This document shows, one piece after another, positions 53,720 through 61,138 of a stretch of DNA of 61,138 bases. A model generated the notes under the pieces. The model was given only the letters and a program-made list of their open reading frames with translations, was not told the origin of the DNA and searched no databases. The stretch covers positions 1-61,138 of the forward strand of contig JBQCIO010000028.1 of assembly GCA_051953655.1 (NCBI GenBank). Reading direction: 5' to 3'. The DNA comes from JBQCHF01 sp051953655. GTDB taxonomy: Bacteria > Actinomycetota > Actinomycetes > Motilibacterales > Motilibacteraceae. Every line of letters begins with the position of its first letter. The first letter of the stretch is position 1. A program made the position numbers and the translations under genes.

Positions 53720-54702
53720 AGTTCTCGCTGCGGCTGAACAATGACCTCGACGTCGCGACGCTGACGGCGATCGCCCAGCGGGCCGAGGCGCACGGCTTCG
53801 ACCAGCTGTGGATCTCCAACGACCTGTTGCTGCGCTCGGCTCCGGCGCTGGTCAGCGTGCTGGCTGCCCGCACGAGCCGGCTGCGCCTCGGCATCGGGAT
53901 CCTCAATCCCTACTCGATCCATCCGACCGAGATCGCCATGCTCGCGGCCACCCTTCAGGAGATCTCCGACGGTCGCTTCCTGCTGGGTGTGGGCGCGGGA
54001 TCCGCGGAGTTCCTCGGGTGGGCGGGGCTCGAGCGGCCTCGTCCCCTGAGCAGGACCGCGGAGGCGGTCCGCGTCGTCCGCGCCCTCCTCGGTGGAGATG
54101 TCGACGCGGCGGATCTTCCGCCCTGGTGGGGGGCGGAGGCGCACCTGCGCTTCCCTGCCGCCGCGGCGCCCATCTACGTCGGCGGCATGAGCCCCCGGAT
54201 GCTGGAGATGGCGGGGGGCACCGCGGACGGGGTGCTCGCCCTGCTCTACCCGCCCGAGCACTTCAGCGAGGCGCGCGAGCAGATCCTGCGCGGGGCCAAG
54301 TCGGCCGGACGTGACCCGGAGAGCCTCGACATCCCGGCCTGCGTCTGGGTCTCCGTCCACTCCGACCGAGACGCGGCGCGCCACGCCCTCGCCGAGAAGC
54401 TGGCCTACTACGGGCCATCGTTCGCCCCGTACCTGCTCGAGCGGGCCGGGCTCACCGTGGAAGACTTCGCGCCGATCACCGCCGAGCTGACCAGCCGGGG
54501 TCTCGCCGCCGCCGCCGAGCTGGTCGACGAGCGGATGCTCGCCCTCGGCATCGCGGGCGACGTCGACGAGGTGGTGGCGCGCTGCCGCCGGCTGCAGGGC
54601 ATGGGGGCCGAGCACCTGTCCTTCGGGCCGCCTCTCGGCCCGGACGTGCTCGAGGCGGTCGACCTGCTCGGGCGCCAGGTCCTTCCCGCCCTACGCGGTT
54701 GA
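53716..54702 (+). CDS. LLM-class (F420-type) flavin-dependent oxidoreductase
   Basis: The 328-residue barrel has FDQLWISNDLLL, LGIGILNPYSIHPTEIAM, ISDGRFLLGVGAGSAEFLGW and APIYVGGMSPRMLEMAGG. It resembles methylenetetrahydromethanopterin-reductase-like F420 enzymes. ATG overlaps the fusion gene's stop, so it is the last gene of the operon. The substrate is unknown. There is no terminator hairpin in the next 160 bases that I can support. Confidence 0.88.
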   Translation: MKFSLRLNNDLDVATLTAIAQRAEAHGFDQLWISNDLLLRSAPALVSVLAARTSRLRLGIGILNPYSIHPTEIAMLAATLQEISDGRFLLGVGAGSAEFLGWAGLERPRPLSRTAEAVRVVRALLGGDVDAADLPPWWGAEAHLRFPAAAAPIYVGGMSPRMLEMAGGTADGVLALLYPPEHFSEAREQILRGAKSAGRDPESLDIPACVWVSVHSDRDAARHALAEKLAYYGPSFAPYLLERAGLTVEDFAPITAELTSRGLAAAAELVDERMLALGIAGDVDEVVARCRRLQGMGAEHLSFGPPLGPDVLEAVDLLGRQVLPALRG

Positions 54703-54867
54703 GCCTCGCTGACCCGCCGGGGCTGTTCGGGCACACAGTGTTCGGCCACGCAGGCCCGCGACAGGTGTGAACGATGCCGGGATGCCTAGGATCGGTGCTG
54801 CGGGAGCAATAGGGGGAGGTCCACTTCTCGCCGGTACCCCCGGCGGTCAGGCAGGAGGCAGGGGCGG

Positions 54868-55773
54868 ATGCACCTCGGCGACGGGGCCGAAGCCGTGCGG
54901 GAGGGGCGCCGCTACGTCGAGCGCGAGCTCGTCGCGCTCGGGGCGACCGCGCTCGTCGACGACGCCGCGCTGGTCGCCGCCGAGCTGCTCGCCAACGCGA
55001 TGCAGCACGGGCGGCCGCCCGTGGACCTGCGCGTGTCGGGTGGTCCGGGTCGGGTCCGCGTCGAGGTCTCCGACGCCGATCCCCGCCCGCCGGTGCAGCC
55101 CTCGCCCAGCACCACGAACATGACCGGCCGGGGCATGGCCCTGGTCCAGGCGCTCGCCGCGCGCTGGGGCGCCACGCCTCAGCCCGATGGCGGCAAGGTC
55201 GTGTGGGCCGAGCTGGAGCCCGGGACGCACCGGTCTGCCGACGGCGACGTCGAGGACCTCCTCGCCGCCTGGACCGAGGCCGACGCGGAGGACGTGGGGG
55301 CGCGGCGGTTCCCGGTCGAGCTCGGCGACGTCCCCACCGACCTGCTCGTCGCCGCCAAGGCGCACATCGACAACCTCGTCCGTGAGTTCTCGATGCTGGA
55401 GGGGAACGAGACAGGGGCGCCGCTGCCCGCCCCGCTCGCGGAGCTCGTCGACAGCGTCCTGCACGACTTCGCCGCGCCGCGGGACGCCATCAAGCGGCAG
55501 GCGCTCGCCGCCGCCCAGCGCGGCGAGCCGTTGACGCACCTGTCCCTGCGCCTGCCCCTGTCCGCTGCCGACGCCGGCGAGCGCTACCTGCGAGCGCTCG
55601 ACCAGGCGGACGCCTACGCCCGCGAGGCGCAGCTGCTCACGCTCGCCGCGCCGGAGGATCACCGGCGGTTCCGCCGCTGGTACGTCACCGAGCTCGTGGC
55701 CCAGCTGCGGGGCGCGGCCGCCGGTCGTCCCTCCGCTCCCGCAGCCCCCTTCCATCCGGAAGCGCACGTGTGA
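54868..55773 (+). CDS. HATPase_c_2-type anti-sigma-like ATP-binding protein with a C-terminal extension
   Basis: Residues 1-120 form a GHKL/HATPase_c_2 kinase-like domain: N-box AELLANAMQHG, then VSDADPRPP, and G-box GRGMALVQALAARWGATP. Such proteins bind anti-anti-sigma factors or phosphorylate them. Residues about 130-301 form a helical domain of unknown function that lacks a kinase motif, including HIDNLVREFSMLEG and RYLRALDQADAYAREAQLLT. The ATG start puts it after an intergenic region with a possible -10 TAGGAT at 54787. It converges with the GNAT-NUDIX gene. Confidence 0.75.
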   Translation: MHLGDGAEAVREGRRYVERELVALGATALVDDAALVAAELLANAMQHGRPPVDLRVSGGPGRVRVEVSDADPRPPVQPSPSTTNMTGRGMALVQALAARWGATPQPDGGKVVWAELEPGTHRSADGDVEDLLAAWTEADAEDVGARRFPVELGDVPTDLLVAAKAHIDNLVREFSMLEGNETGAPLPAPLAELVDSVLHDFAAPRDAIKRQALAAAQRGEPLTHLSLRLPLSAADAGERYLRALDQADAYAREAQLLTLAAPEDHRRFRRWYVTELVAQLRGAAAGRPSAPAAPFHPEAHV

Positions 55774-55813
55774 GGGTCGCGCCGGTCACCTGATCGACCC
55801 GCCGAGGCCACGT

Positions 55814-56809
55814 TCAGGACGCCGGGTGGTCCGCCATCCACCGGCCGTCGAGCAGGTGATGACGCAGCGCGGTGCCGAGCCACGGCAGCGCGTCGCCGGG
55901 CAGCTGCGCCGGGTCGAACCAGCCGACCTCGGAGCACTCGGCGACCGGGGCCGGGTCGCCCTCCCAGCGGAGGGCCCGGAAGAAGAAGTCGGTGCCGCGG
56001 TTCGGCCCGTCCACGTACCGCGTGACGCCGATCGGTTCCAGGACGGCCGCGTCGGCCCGCACCCCCACTTCCTCGCGCAGCTCGCGGGCGGCGCCGGCGG
56101 CCACGGTCTCGTCGTCCTCGACGTGGCCTCCGGGCAGCCCCCACAGCCCGTCGGCGTAGGCCACGCCCGCCCGCCGCGCGAGCAGCACGCACCCGTCCTC
56201 GCGCTGGAGCACCACCCAGCCGACCAGGTGGTCGGTGACCTGGACCGGCTGCGCATGCACCAGCTCTGCGCGGACCTGCTCGCCGTCGAGACGCCGGGCC
56301 ATGAAGACCTTGTCCCAGCGTGCGTCCCCGACCGCCACGAAGCCCGGCAGCCGGCCGTACTCGGTGAACCCCTCGCCGACGTAGAGGGAGATCGCGGCGT
56401 CGTTGTCGCCACGGACGTCGAGCGTCAGCACCTCCACCCCCGCGGCCCGGGCCGACTCGACCAGCGTCCGCAGCAGGCCGCGGCCGTGACCGTGCCCACG
56501 AGCCGAGGGGGCGACGACCAGCCGCTCGAGGTCGGCGTGCGGGCGGTGGGTCGGCCGGGCGTAGCGCCGCCAGTAGCCGAAGCCCAGCACGTCCGTGCCC
56601 GCGGTGAGCAGAGCCACGTCGGCGTCCCCGGTCGCCGCCGCGAGCGCGAGCTCGGCCAGCAGCACGTCGAGCTCGCCCGGCTCCGGGGGATCGACCCAAC
56701 CGAGCGCGGCACCGCCGGACACCGCTGAGCGCAGCAGCCCCGCGACGCCGCTCCGGACCCAGGGCTCGCGTAGCGACCCGGAGCCGTGCCGGTGCACCGC
56801 CTCGGTCAC
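55814..56809 (-). CDS. GNAT acetyltransferase-NUDIX hydrolase fusion
   Basis: The 331-residue protein joins a GNAT domain (about 40-185; LERLVVAPSARGHGHGRGLL acetyl-CoA motif) and a NUDIX domain (about 200-325). The NUDIX box is GGHVEDDETVAAGAARELRE followed by EVGV. The GTG start at 56809 overlaps the DUF3054 gene's stop by four bases, so they are coupled. The GNAT part has the ending VGEGFTEYGRLPGF. Substrates are unknown; the NUDIX part may hydrolyse a nucleotide derivative. Confidence 0.85.
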   Translation of the reverse strand: MTEAVHRHGSGSLREPWVRSGVAGLLRSAVSGGAALGWVDPPEPGELDVLLAELALAAATGDADVALLTAGTDVLGFGYWRRYARPTHRPHADLERLVVAPSARGHGHGRGLLRTLVESARAAGVEVLTLDVRGDNDAAISLYVGEGFTEYGRLPGFVAVGDARWDKVFMARRLDGEQVRAELVHAQPVQVTDHLVGWVVLQREDGCVLLARRAGVAYADGLWGLPGGHVEDDETVAAGAARELREEVGVRADAAVLEPIGVTRYVDGPNRGTDFFFRALRWEGDPAPVAECSEVGWFDPAQLPGDALPWLGTALRHHLLDGRWMADHPAS

Positions 56810-57213
56810 CGGCCCGGCGCCGGCGTCCGACGCCGGGCCACGACCTGTGTCAGCGCGCGCCAGCCGAGCAGGAACGCTCCGAGCACGACCAGGGCCACCA
56901 CGACGAACGAGGCGGCCGTCCCGTGGTCCGTGAGCCTGCGCAGCACCATGCCGACCGCCACCGTGCTCAGCCAGACGACCACGCCCGTCGGCAGCAGCTG
57001 CGTCGGGCGGGCCCACGCCCGGCTGAGCAGCCAGCCCACCCCGGTCCCGACGAGGAACGGCCAGGCGGTGGCGAGCACCCCGACCAGCGAACCCGCCTCG
57101 GCGTGGCTGCGCCGCCCGACGGCCGCGAACACCAGCACGGCCAGCGCGTCCGCGGCCAGCCAGGCTGTGCGGGCGCGGTCGGAGTGCGGGGCAGGGGCCA
57201 CGTCGTCCTCCAT
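56806..57213 (-). CDS. DUF3054 family membrane protein
   Basis: The 135-residue protein has four hydrophobic spans (about 17-32, 40-62, 72-92 and 99-118). It contains the family sequence DALAVLVFAAVGRRSHAEAG and WPFLVGTGVGWLLSRAWARP. Its function is unknown. Its stop overlaps the start of the GNAT-NUDIX gene. It has no obvious partner elsewhere in the window. Confidence 0.82.
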   Translation of the reverse strand: MEDDVAPAPHSDRARTAWLAADALAVLVFAAVGRRSHAEAGSLVGVLATAWPFLVGTGVGWLLSRAWARPTQLLPTGVVVWLSTVAVGMVLRRLTDHGTAASFVVVALVVLGAFLLGWRALTQVVARRRTPAPGR

Positions 57214-57369
57214 GCGGCGGAGCCTATGCGGCTGTTCATGGCAGCACGACCGGGGCTCATCCAGCCCAGCGGGAACCGCCGAGAACGGGAACTCCCCGTC
57301 GTGTTCCGCGCTGCCCCAGCTGCTGCTAGCCGGAATGTCGGCGGTCTCGTGCTCGGTGAGGGGGTAGGT

Positions 57370-58058
57370 GTGGCGCAGCCGGCGGTGCTGCAGCGTTCAT
57401 ACTTGGTCATGGCCCAGTCGCGGATGGCCTGGGTGGGTTCGTAGGTGTCGACGGCGAGCAGCTGGTGGTGCTTGTCGACGAGGGCGATCCGCCAGCGTCT
57501 CTCGGCCAGGGCGAGGTCGCGGGCGGCGGCGGAGGGGACGGGGCCGTGCCCGCGCAGCAGGCCGGGTTCTGATCCGGTGTCCTGGTCCGCGCCGAGGATG
57601 GCTTCGGCGGGGATCACGACGATGGGCAGGACGGCGCGTCCGTGGGCGGTGGGCGCCCCGGTCCAGGGCACCGAAATCTGGGGTGCGGCGGCGAGGACGT
57701 CCCGGACGGCGGCCAGGCGGCCGGGCAGCGGTTCGTGCCCTTCCTCGGGGGCGCGGGCGTGGTCCTCGTCCGGTTCGGGTCCGCGCACCCGCAGCACCTG
57801 GCGGCGGACGGAGTCGCGCAGGGAGGTGGTGGTGCGGTCGGTGCGCTTGCCCGGGGCGGGCAGGGCCCCGGAGCGGATCAGCCCGGCCTCGATGAGGGCG
57901 CACTTGGTGCCGGTGCGGTGCTCGGTGCCGCGGAACACGATCCGGGCGTGCTCGACGCTGATCGCCCCGCGTTCCAGCGCGGCCTCCGTCTCGGGCAGCC
58001 GGCCGTCCAGGAGAACCAGCGCCGGAAGGGTCAAGAGATGGCAACGACTCGAAGCCAC
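57370..58058 (-). pseudogene. DUF222/HNH-endonuclease remnant
   Basis: The minus strand encodes a DUF222-type central segment: LERGAISVEHARIVFRG, RDSVRRQVLRVRG and RDWAMTKYERCSTAGC, which resembles the junction just before an HNH domain. The HNH catalytic residues do not follow; the frame runs into unrelated Pro/Ser-rich sequence. The N-terminal end is also incomplete. These genes are common, repeated and often decayed in high-GC actinobacteria. Confidence 0.68.
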
Positions 58059-58301
58059 CTACGAGCAGTCGGAGCAGCCGGCGGATCTTGAGGCCGAAAC
58101 GGCCGCGTCCACGCTCAGCAGAGGCCGGTCATGCATCAAGATCCGGCAGACCGGCGGCCGGGATGTCGAACTGCCCACTGCGGGAGCAGCTCCCGTCACC
58201 AGCCACCCTTGCTCCGCCGCCGGTCGCCCTGTCGTCGTGCGGCGAGGCACCCGGTTCGACAGCTGTCGTCATAGGGACTGGGAGGCGCGTCCCGCGCGCG
58301 C

Positions 58302-58333
58302 GAGCGGCCCGGGCGAGGTCGCCCGGGCCGCTC
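58302..58333 (-). terminator. Hairpin terminator downstream of the tannase-type gene
   Basis: GAGCGGCCCGGGCGA and TCGCCCGGGCCGCTC form a stem of about 14 base pairs with a very small loop. It lies 15 bases past the stop of the minus-strand gene. No T-run is present. Confidence 0.7.
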
Positions 58334-58347
58334 ACGATCGGTGGTGC

Positions 58348-59961
58348 TCAGAGCTGGACGGCGAGGTCCCGTCCGCGCGGGCCCATGACCGGCGCCCAGC
58401 CGCTGACCGTGTCCGGGTCCGTCCCGGCCACGTGCGCAGCCTCCAGCGGGTAGGCGTAGACGGGACGCTGCATCGTCGTCGCGCCGCCCACCACCTTGCT
58501 GGCCACGACCTCGTCCGGCGCCGTCCCCTGCTCGGTCCAGCCACGGATGGTCGAGAGCCAGTCGACGGTGTCCGGCCCGGGACCACCGGTGCAGTGGTAG
58601 ACGCCGGGCAGGAGGAAGAGCCGGGCCCAGCGCTGGGTCGCGGACAGCGAGCCGTAGCGGTGCACGACGTCCTCGTAGTACTGGATGGTGCCGAACGGGG
58701 AGATCAGCGGGTCGGCGAGGCCGTGGTAGAGGATCAGCTTGCCGCCCCGGGCGTGGAACGCGTCGAGGTTCGGTGAGTCGCTGTTGTACTCGTGAGCCAT
58801 CGCCCGCAGCCGGGGCGCGTCCCGGGTCGGGTCGAAGTCGTAGAGCGAGTAGTCCGGACCGGGGTCGCGCGGGAAGGCGAGGTAGCGCAGGGACTGCTCG
58901 GCGAAGGCGCCGCCAGCGAACGAGGTGTCGCTGCCGATGTCGTACCCGAGCCAGCTGCCCTCGGACCCGACTGGCAGACCGCCCGGGTAGAGCTCCTTGC
59001 CCCTCGTGCTGCGCGGGCTGTCGTACCACTCCTTGACCACCTGGACCTGCTCCGGAGAGAGGCAGCCGGTGCTGACGCCGTCGGGGCACCGGAGCGTGTC
59101 CGGGTCGAAGGTGCACAGCCGGGGGTCCTGGATGATGCCGTCCGCCACCGTGTCGCCGCCGACGCCGGTGCCGTCGCAGGCACCGAGGACGCCCTGCTGC
59201 ACCACGGCGGCGGCCGCCGCGTCCAGGATGGCGTCGTGGTTCGCATCGCGGTTCTGCAGCTCGCGCACGCCCTGCGACAGCGGCGCCAGGTAGTTCTGCC
59301 GGTTGGCGGGAGCGCCGGCCACGATCCCGTCGAAGTCGGCCGGGAAGCGCTGGGCCAGCATGAGGGCCTGACGGCCGCCGGTCGAGCACCCCACGAAGTA
59401 GGAACGGGTCGGCCGGTTCCCGGTCAGCGCGCGCAGGACCTGCTTGGAGGCCAGGGCGGTCAGGTGCTCGGACAGCTGGCCCCACGTCTTCTGCGCGGCG
59501 TCGTTGTCGAACCCGAACGAGGCGTCGAGCGCGTTGCCCTGGTGTCCGGTGTCGTCCGAGGCGACCGCATAGCCGGCCTGCAGCGGTGCGTCACCCCCCT
59601 GCCCCTCGGTGGGGATCGTGCCGCAGAAGCCGCCGCCACCGAGCTGGACGAAGCGACGGTTCCAGTCGGTGGGCACCTGCAGCCGAAGGTGGATGACCGA
59701 GACGCTGTGCCGGGAACCGGTGACGGTGACGTGCGCTCGCACATCGCAGTAGGAGGTGCCGTCGGCGGTCGTCGTCGAAGTCGCCGAGTCGACGGCAGTG
59801 CGGTGACCGACGGCGGCGCTGAGCTGGGCGGAGCTGACGCTCGAGCATCGCACCGTGGACGGTGCGTGGGTGTGTGCTTGAGCAGCTGCTGCCGGGGTGA
59901 GAGCGGTGACGAGCCCCGCGGCCATCAGCAGCCGGAGGGATGGACGGGGTTGATGGCGCAC
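58348..59961 (-). CDS. Secreted tannase/feruloyl esterase family protein
   Basis: The 537-residue protein has an N-terminal Sec signal (LRLLMAAGLVTALTPAAAAQA). The nucleophile is in VGCSTGGRQALML, with Asp in YHGLADPLISP and His in GVYHCTGG. It would hydrolyse phenolic esters outside the cell. Cys pairs (CSTGG and others) may form the family's disulfide next to the active site. It is flanked downstream by a strong hairpin. Its own promoter is probably in the 168 bases upstream. Confidence 0.88.
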   Translation of the reverse strand: MRHQPRPSLRLLMAAGLVTALTPAAAAQAHTHAPSTVRCSSVSSAQLSAAVGHRTAVDSATSTTTADGTSYCDVRAHVTVTGSRHSVSVIHLRLQVPTDWNRRFVQLGGGGFCGTIPTEGQGGDAPLQAGYAVASDDTGHQGNALDASFGFDNDAAQKTWGQLSEHLTALASKQVLRALTGNRPTRSYFVGCSTGGRQALMLAQRFPADFDGIVAGAPANRQNYLAPLSQGVRELQNRDANHDAILDAAAAAVVQQGVLGACDGTGVGGDTVADGIIQDPRLCTFDPDTLRCPDGVSTGCLSPEQVQVVKEWYDSPRSTRGKELYPGGLPVGSEGSWLGYDIGSDTSFAGGAFAEQSLRYLAFPRDPGPDYSLYDFDPTRDAPRLRAMAHEYNSDSPNLDAFHARGGKLILYHGLADPLISPFGTIQYYEDVVHRYGSLSATQRWARLFLLPGVYHCTGGPGPDTVDWLSTIRGWTEQGTAPDEVVASKVVGGATTMQRPVYAYPLEAAHVAGTDPDTVSGWAPVMGPRGRDLAVQL

Positions 59962-60035
59962 ACTGACCTCCAGTGGCGTTCCGTTAGTAGGAACACGATT
60001 CCCCCCTGGTGGCCCGTGACGGTAGGAGCGGAACC

Positions 60036-60065
60036 AATGCCCGTCAATAGGTTCTGACGGGTATT
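60036..60065. promoter_or_regulatory. Inverted repeat between divergent tannase and lyase genes
   Basis: AATGCCCGTCA and TGACGGGTATT, eight bases apart, form an imperfect inverted repeat (one mismatch over 11 bases). A second short repeat GTTCC-GGAAC occurs near 59984. This may be an operator for either gene; no regulator is known. Confidence 0.35.
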
Positions 60066-60129
60066 CCGCCTGGCGGTACGCCTTGTCGGCGTGCTGGGTG
60101 GGCGCGCACGCCCGGCCCTACGATGAGGT

Positions 60130-61005
60130 GTGGCCTCTCCGCGGTCTTCACGCCTTCCCCGCAGCTATCTCTACGTCCCCGGCGACCGGCCGGACCGGCT
60201 CGCCGGAGCGGCCGGCCGGGGCGCCGACGCGCTCATCGCCGACCTCGAGGATGCTGTCGCCGAGCCGGCGAAGGACGCGGCGCGCGGCGCGGTTGCCCGC
60301 TGGCTGCGCGAGCCGGAACGCGTGGGGGGCCCGGCGTGCTGGGTCCGCATCAACGCCGAGAGCGTCGATGCGGACCTGGCGGCCGTCGTGTGCCGTGCGC
60401 TCGACGGCGTGGTCGTCCCGAAGGCGGAGGTGGACCTGCTCGAGCTCGTCGACGCGGAGATCACGCGGCGGGAGCAGGAGAACGGCATCGACCCCGGCAC
60501 CGTCGGGGTGCTGCCTCTGGTGGAGACCGCCCAAGGGCTCCTGGACGTGACGCGGCTGACGAGGGCGCCTCGGGTGCGCCGGCTGGGCATCGGTGAGGCA
60601 GACCTCGTCGCCGAGCTAGGGCTCATGCCCGATCGGGACCGGCATGAGCTCGCGCCCCTGCGGCTGCAGGTGGTCGTCGCCTCGGCAGCGGCCCGCATCG
60701 CCGCGCCGGTGGCGCCGACCTCCACGGACTTCCGCGACCTCGAGCACTTCGCCGCCACGTCTCGTTCGTTGCAGGCGTTGGGATTCCGTGGACGGACCGC
60801 CATCCACCCTGCGCAGGTCGCGGTCATCAACGAGGTGTTCAGCCCGCGTCCGGAGGAGGTGGCGGCCGCCCGCGCCCTGGTGGAGGCCTTCGAGCAGGCG
60901 GGGTCGGGAGTGGTGCTGGACGACCGGGGGCGGATGGTCGACGCCGCCGTCGTCCGCTCGGCCCGGCAGGTGCTCGAGCTCGCGGGGGAGGGCGAGCAGG
61001 ACTGA
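60130..61005 (+). CDS. CitE-type CoA-ester lyase (HpcH/HpaI aldolase family)
   Basis: The 291-residue TIM-barrel lyase cleaves or makes a 3-hydroxyacyl-CoA (citryl-, malyl- or methylmalyl-type). Characteristic segments are RSYLYVPGDRPDRLAGAAGR, ADALIADLEDAVAEPAK (metal-binding acidic cluster), VVPKAEVDLLEL, LPLVETAQGLLDV and a late TAIHPAQVAVINEVFSP. The start is GTG. It is the last gene before the low-quality window end. Confidence 0.9.
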   Translation: MASPRSSRLPRSYLYVPGDRPDRLAGAAGRGADALIADLEDAVAEPAKDAARGAVARWLREPERVGGPACWVRINAESVDADLAAVVCRALDGVVVPKAEVDLLELVDAEITRREQENGIDPGTVGVLPLVETAQGLLDVTRLTRAPRVRRLGIGEADLVAELGLMPDRDRHELAPLRLQVVVASAAARIAAPVAPTSTDFRDLEHFAATSRSLQALGFRGRTAIHPAQVAVINEVFSPRPEEVAAARALVEAFEQAGSGVVLDDRGRMVDAAVVRSARQVLELAGEGEQD

Positions 61006-61039
61006 GCCGGTCCCCTGCGGGCCGGTCATGAGGTCGGGG

Positions 61040-61138
61040 CCCGGAACAAATTGGCACCCGGCCCCCCCCACCATAATAGGCAGAGGAACCCAGGTGTAAA
61101 GACCCGCCGGGGGGGGGGGGGAAGGAAAGTAAACCCGG
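61040..61138. other. Homopolymer-rich contig end, probably low-quality sequence
   Basis: This stretch shows runs of C and G (a long G-run near 61108-61121) and AT-rich patches unlike the rest of the window. It does not code. I take it as an assembly edge rather than biology. Confidence 0.6.

Noticed and set aside
57214..57369. Remaining HNH domain of the DUF222 remnant
   Set aside because: No frame in this stretch shows the His-Asn-His pattern; only unrelated sequence follows the Cys segment.
1..61138. CRISPR array, rRNA genes or tRNA genes
   Set aside because: I saw no regularly spaced repeats, no rRNA-like sequence and no tRNA cloverleaf or TTC-region consensus while reading both strands by eye; a dedicated scan would be needed to be sure for tRNAs.

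Overview
The window is very GC-rich DNA with GTG starts, stop/start overlaps and actinobacterial protein families (EfeO/EfeB under an IdeR-type iron box, F420/flavin LLM oxidoreductases, a DUF222/HNH remnant). It fits a high-GC actinobacterium; Geodermatophilaceae or a relative is my guess and is not proven by anything in the window. The left end cuts close to the start of a gene. The right end runs into homopolymer-rich sequence that looks like a contig edge.

Layout. (1) 1-6.6 kb: a co-oriented operon of thiamine-diphosphate 2-oxoacid dehydrogenase E1 alpha and beta, an odd E2-like protein, an EboE-type TIM-barrel protein, an aldehyde dehydrogenase and a protein with four helix-turn-helix segments. 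(2) 6.6-16.3 kb: ordinary chromosome genes, namely a DUF1622 membrane protein, a MarR regulator with its SDR target and shared palindromic operators, a DEAD-box helicase, a CPBP protease, a frameshifted membrane alpha/beta-hydrolase, a SulP transporter and EfeB. (3) 16.3-19.3 kb: EfeO, its iron box, then a zone of gene decay holding remnants of a universal stress protein, a flavin amine oxidase and a CDF metal transporter. (4) 19.3-38.5 kb: a compact catabolic island of slightly lower GC. A GTG-started SDR diverges from a long operon encoding an Opp/Dpp-type ABC importer, two Gfo/Idh/MocA dehydrogenases, a GntR/FCD regulator, a 2-hydroxyacid dehydrogenase, a DapA-family lyase, a second SDR, an aminotransferase, a TldD/TldE protease pair, two tandem DUF4438 proteins and an LLM oxidoreductase. 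The left edge truncates the CDF gene. The right edge carries an IS3-type transposase remnant and the tail of another OppF gene.

(5) 39-54.7 kb: a second peptide-oriented region: M55 D-aminopeptidase, isoaspartyl peptidase, a truncated RpiR regulator joined to an alcohol dehydrogenase fragment, a TIGR04076 protein, an LLM enzyme, a LacI regulator, a full Opp importer, an amidohydrolase, a DUF885-SnoaL-RidA triple fusion and another LLM enzyme. (6) 54.8-61 kb: an anti-sigma-like ATPase, a GNAT-NUDIX fusion with a DUF3054 protein, a DUF222/HNH remnant, a secreted tannase/feruloyl esterase and a CitE-type CoA-ester lyase.

The strongest candidate for an undescribed system is the island operon at 20.1-38.5 kb. 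It joins uptake of a peptide-like solute, redox, lyase and transamination steps, TldD/TldE proteolysis and two DUF4438 proteins under a GntR regulator. The second importer region repeats the theme (importer + hydrolases + LLM enzymes) and includes a fusion in which hydrolase, NTF2-like and imine-deaminase-like domains share one chain.
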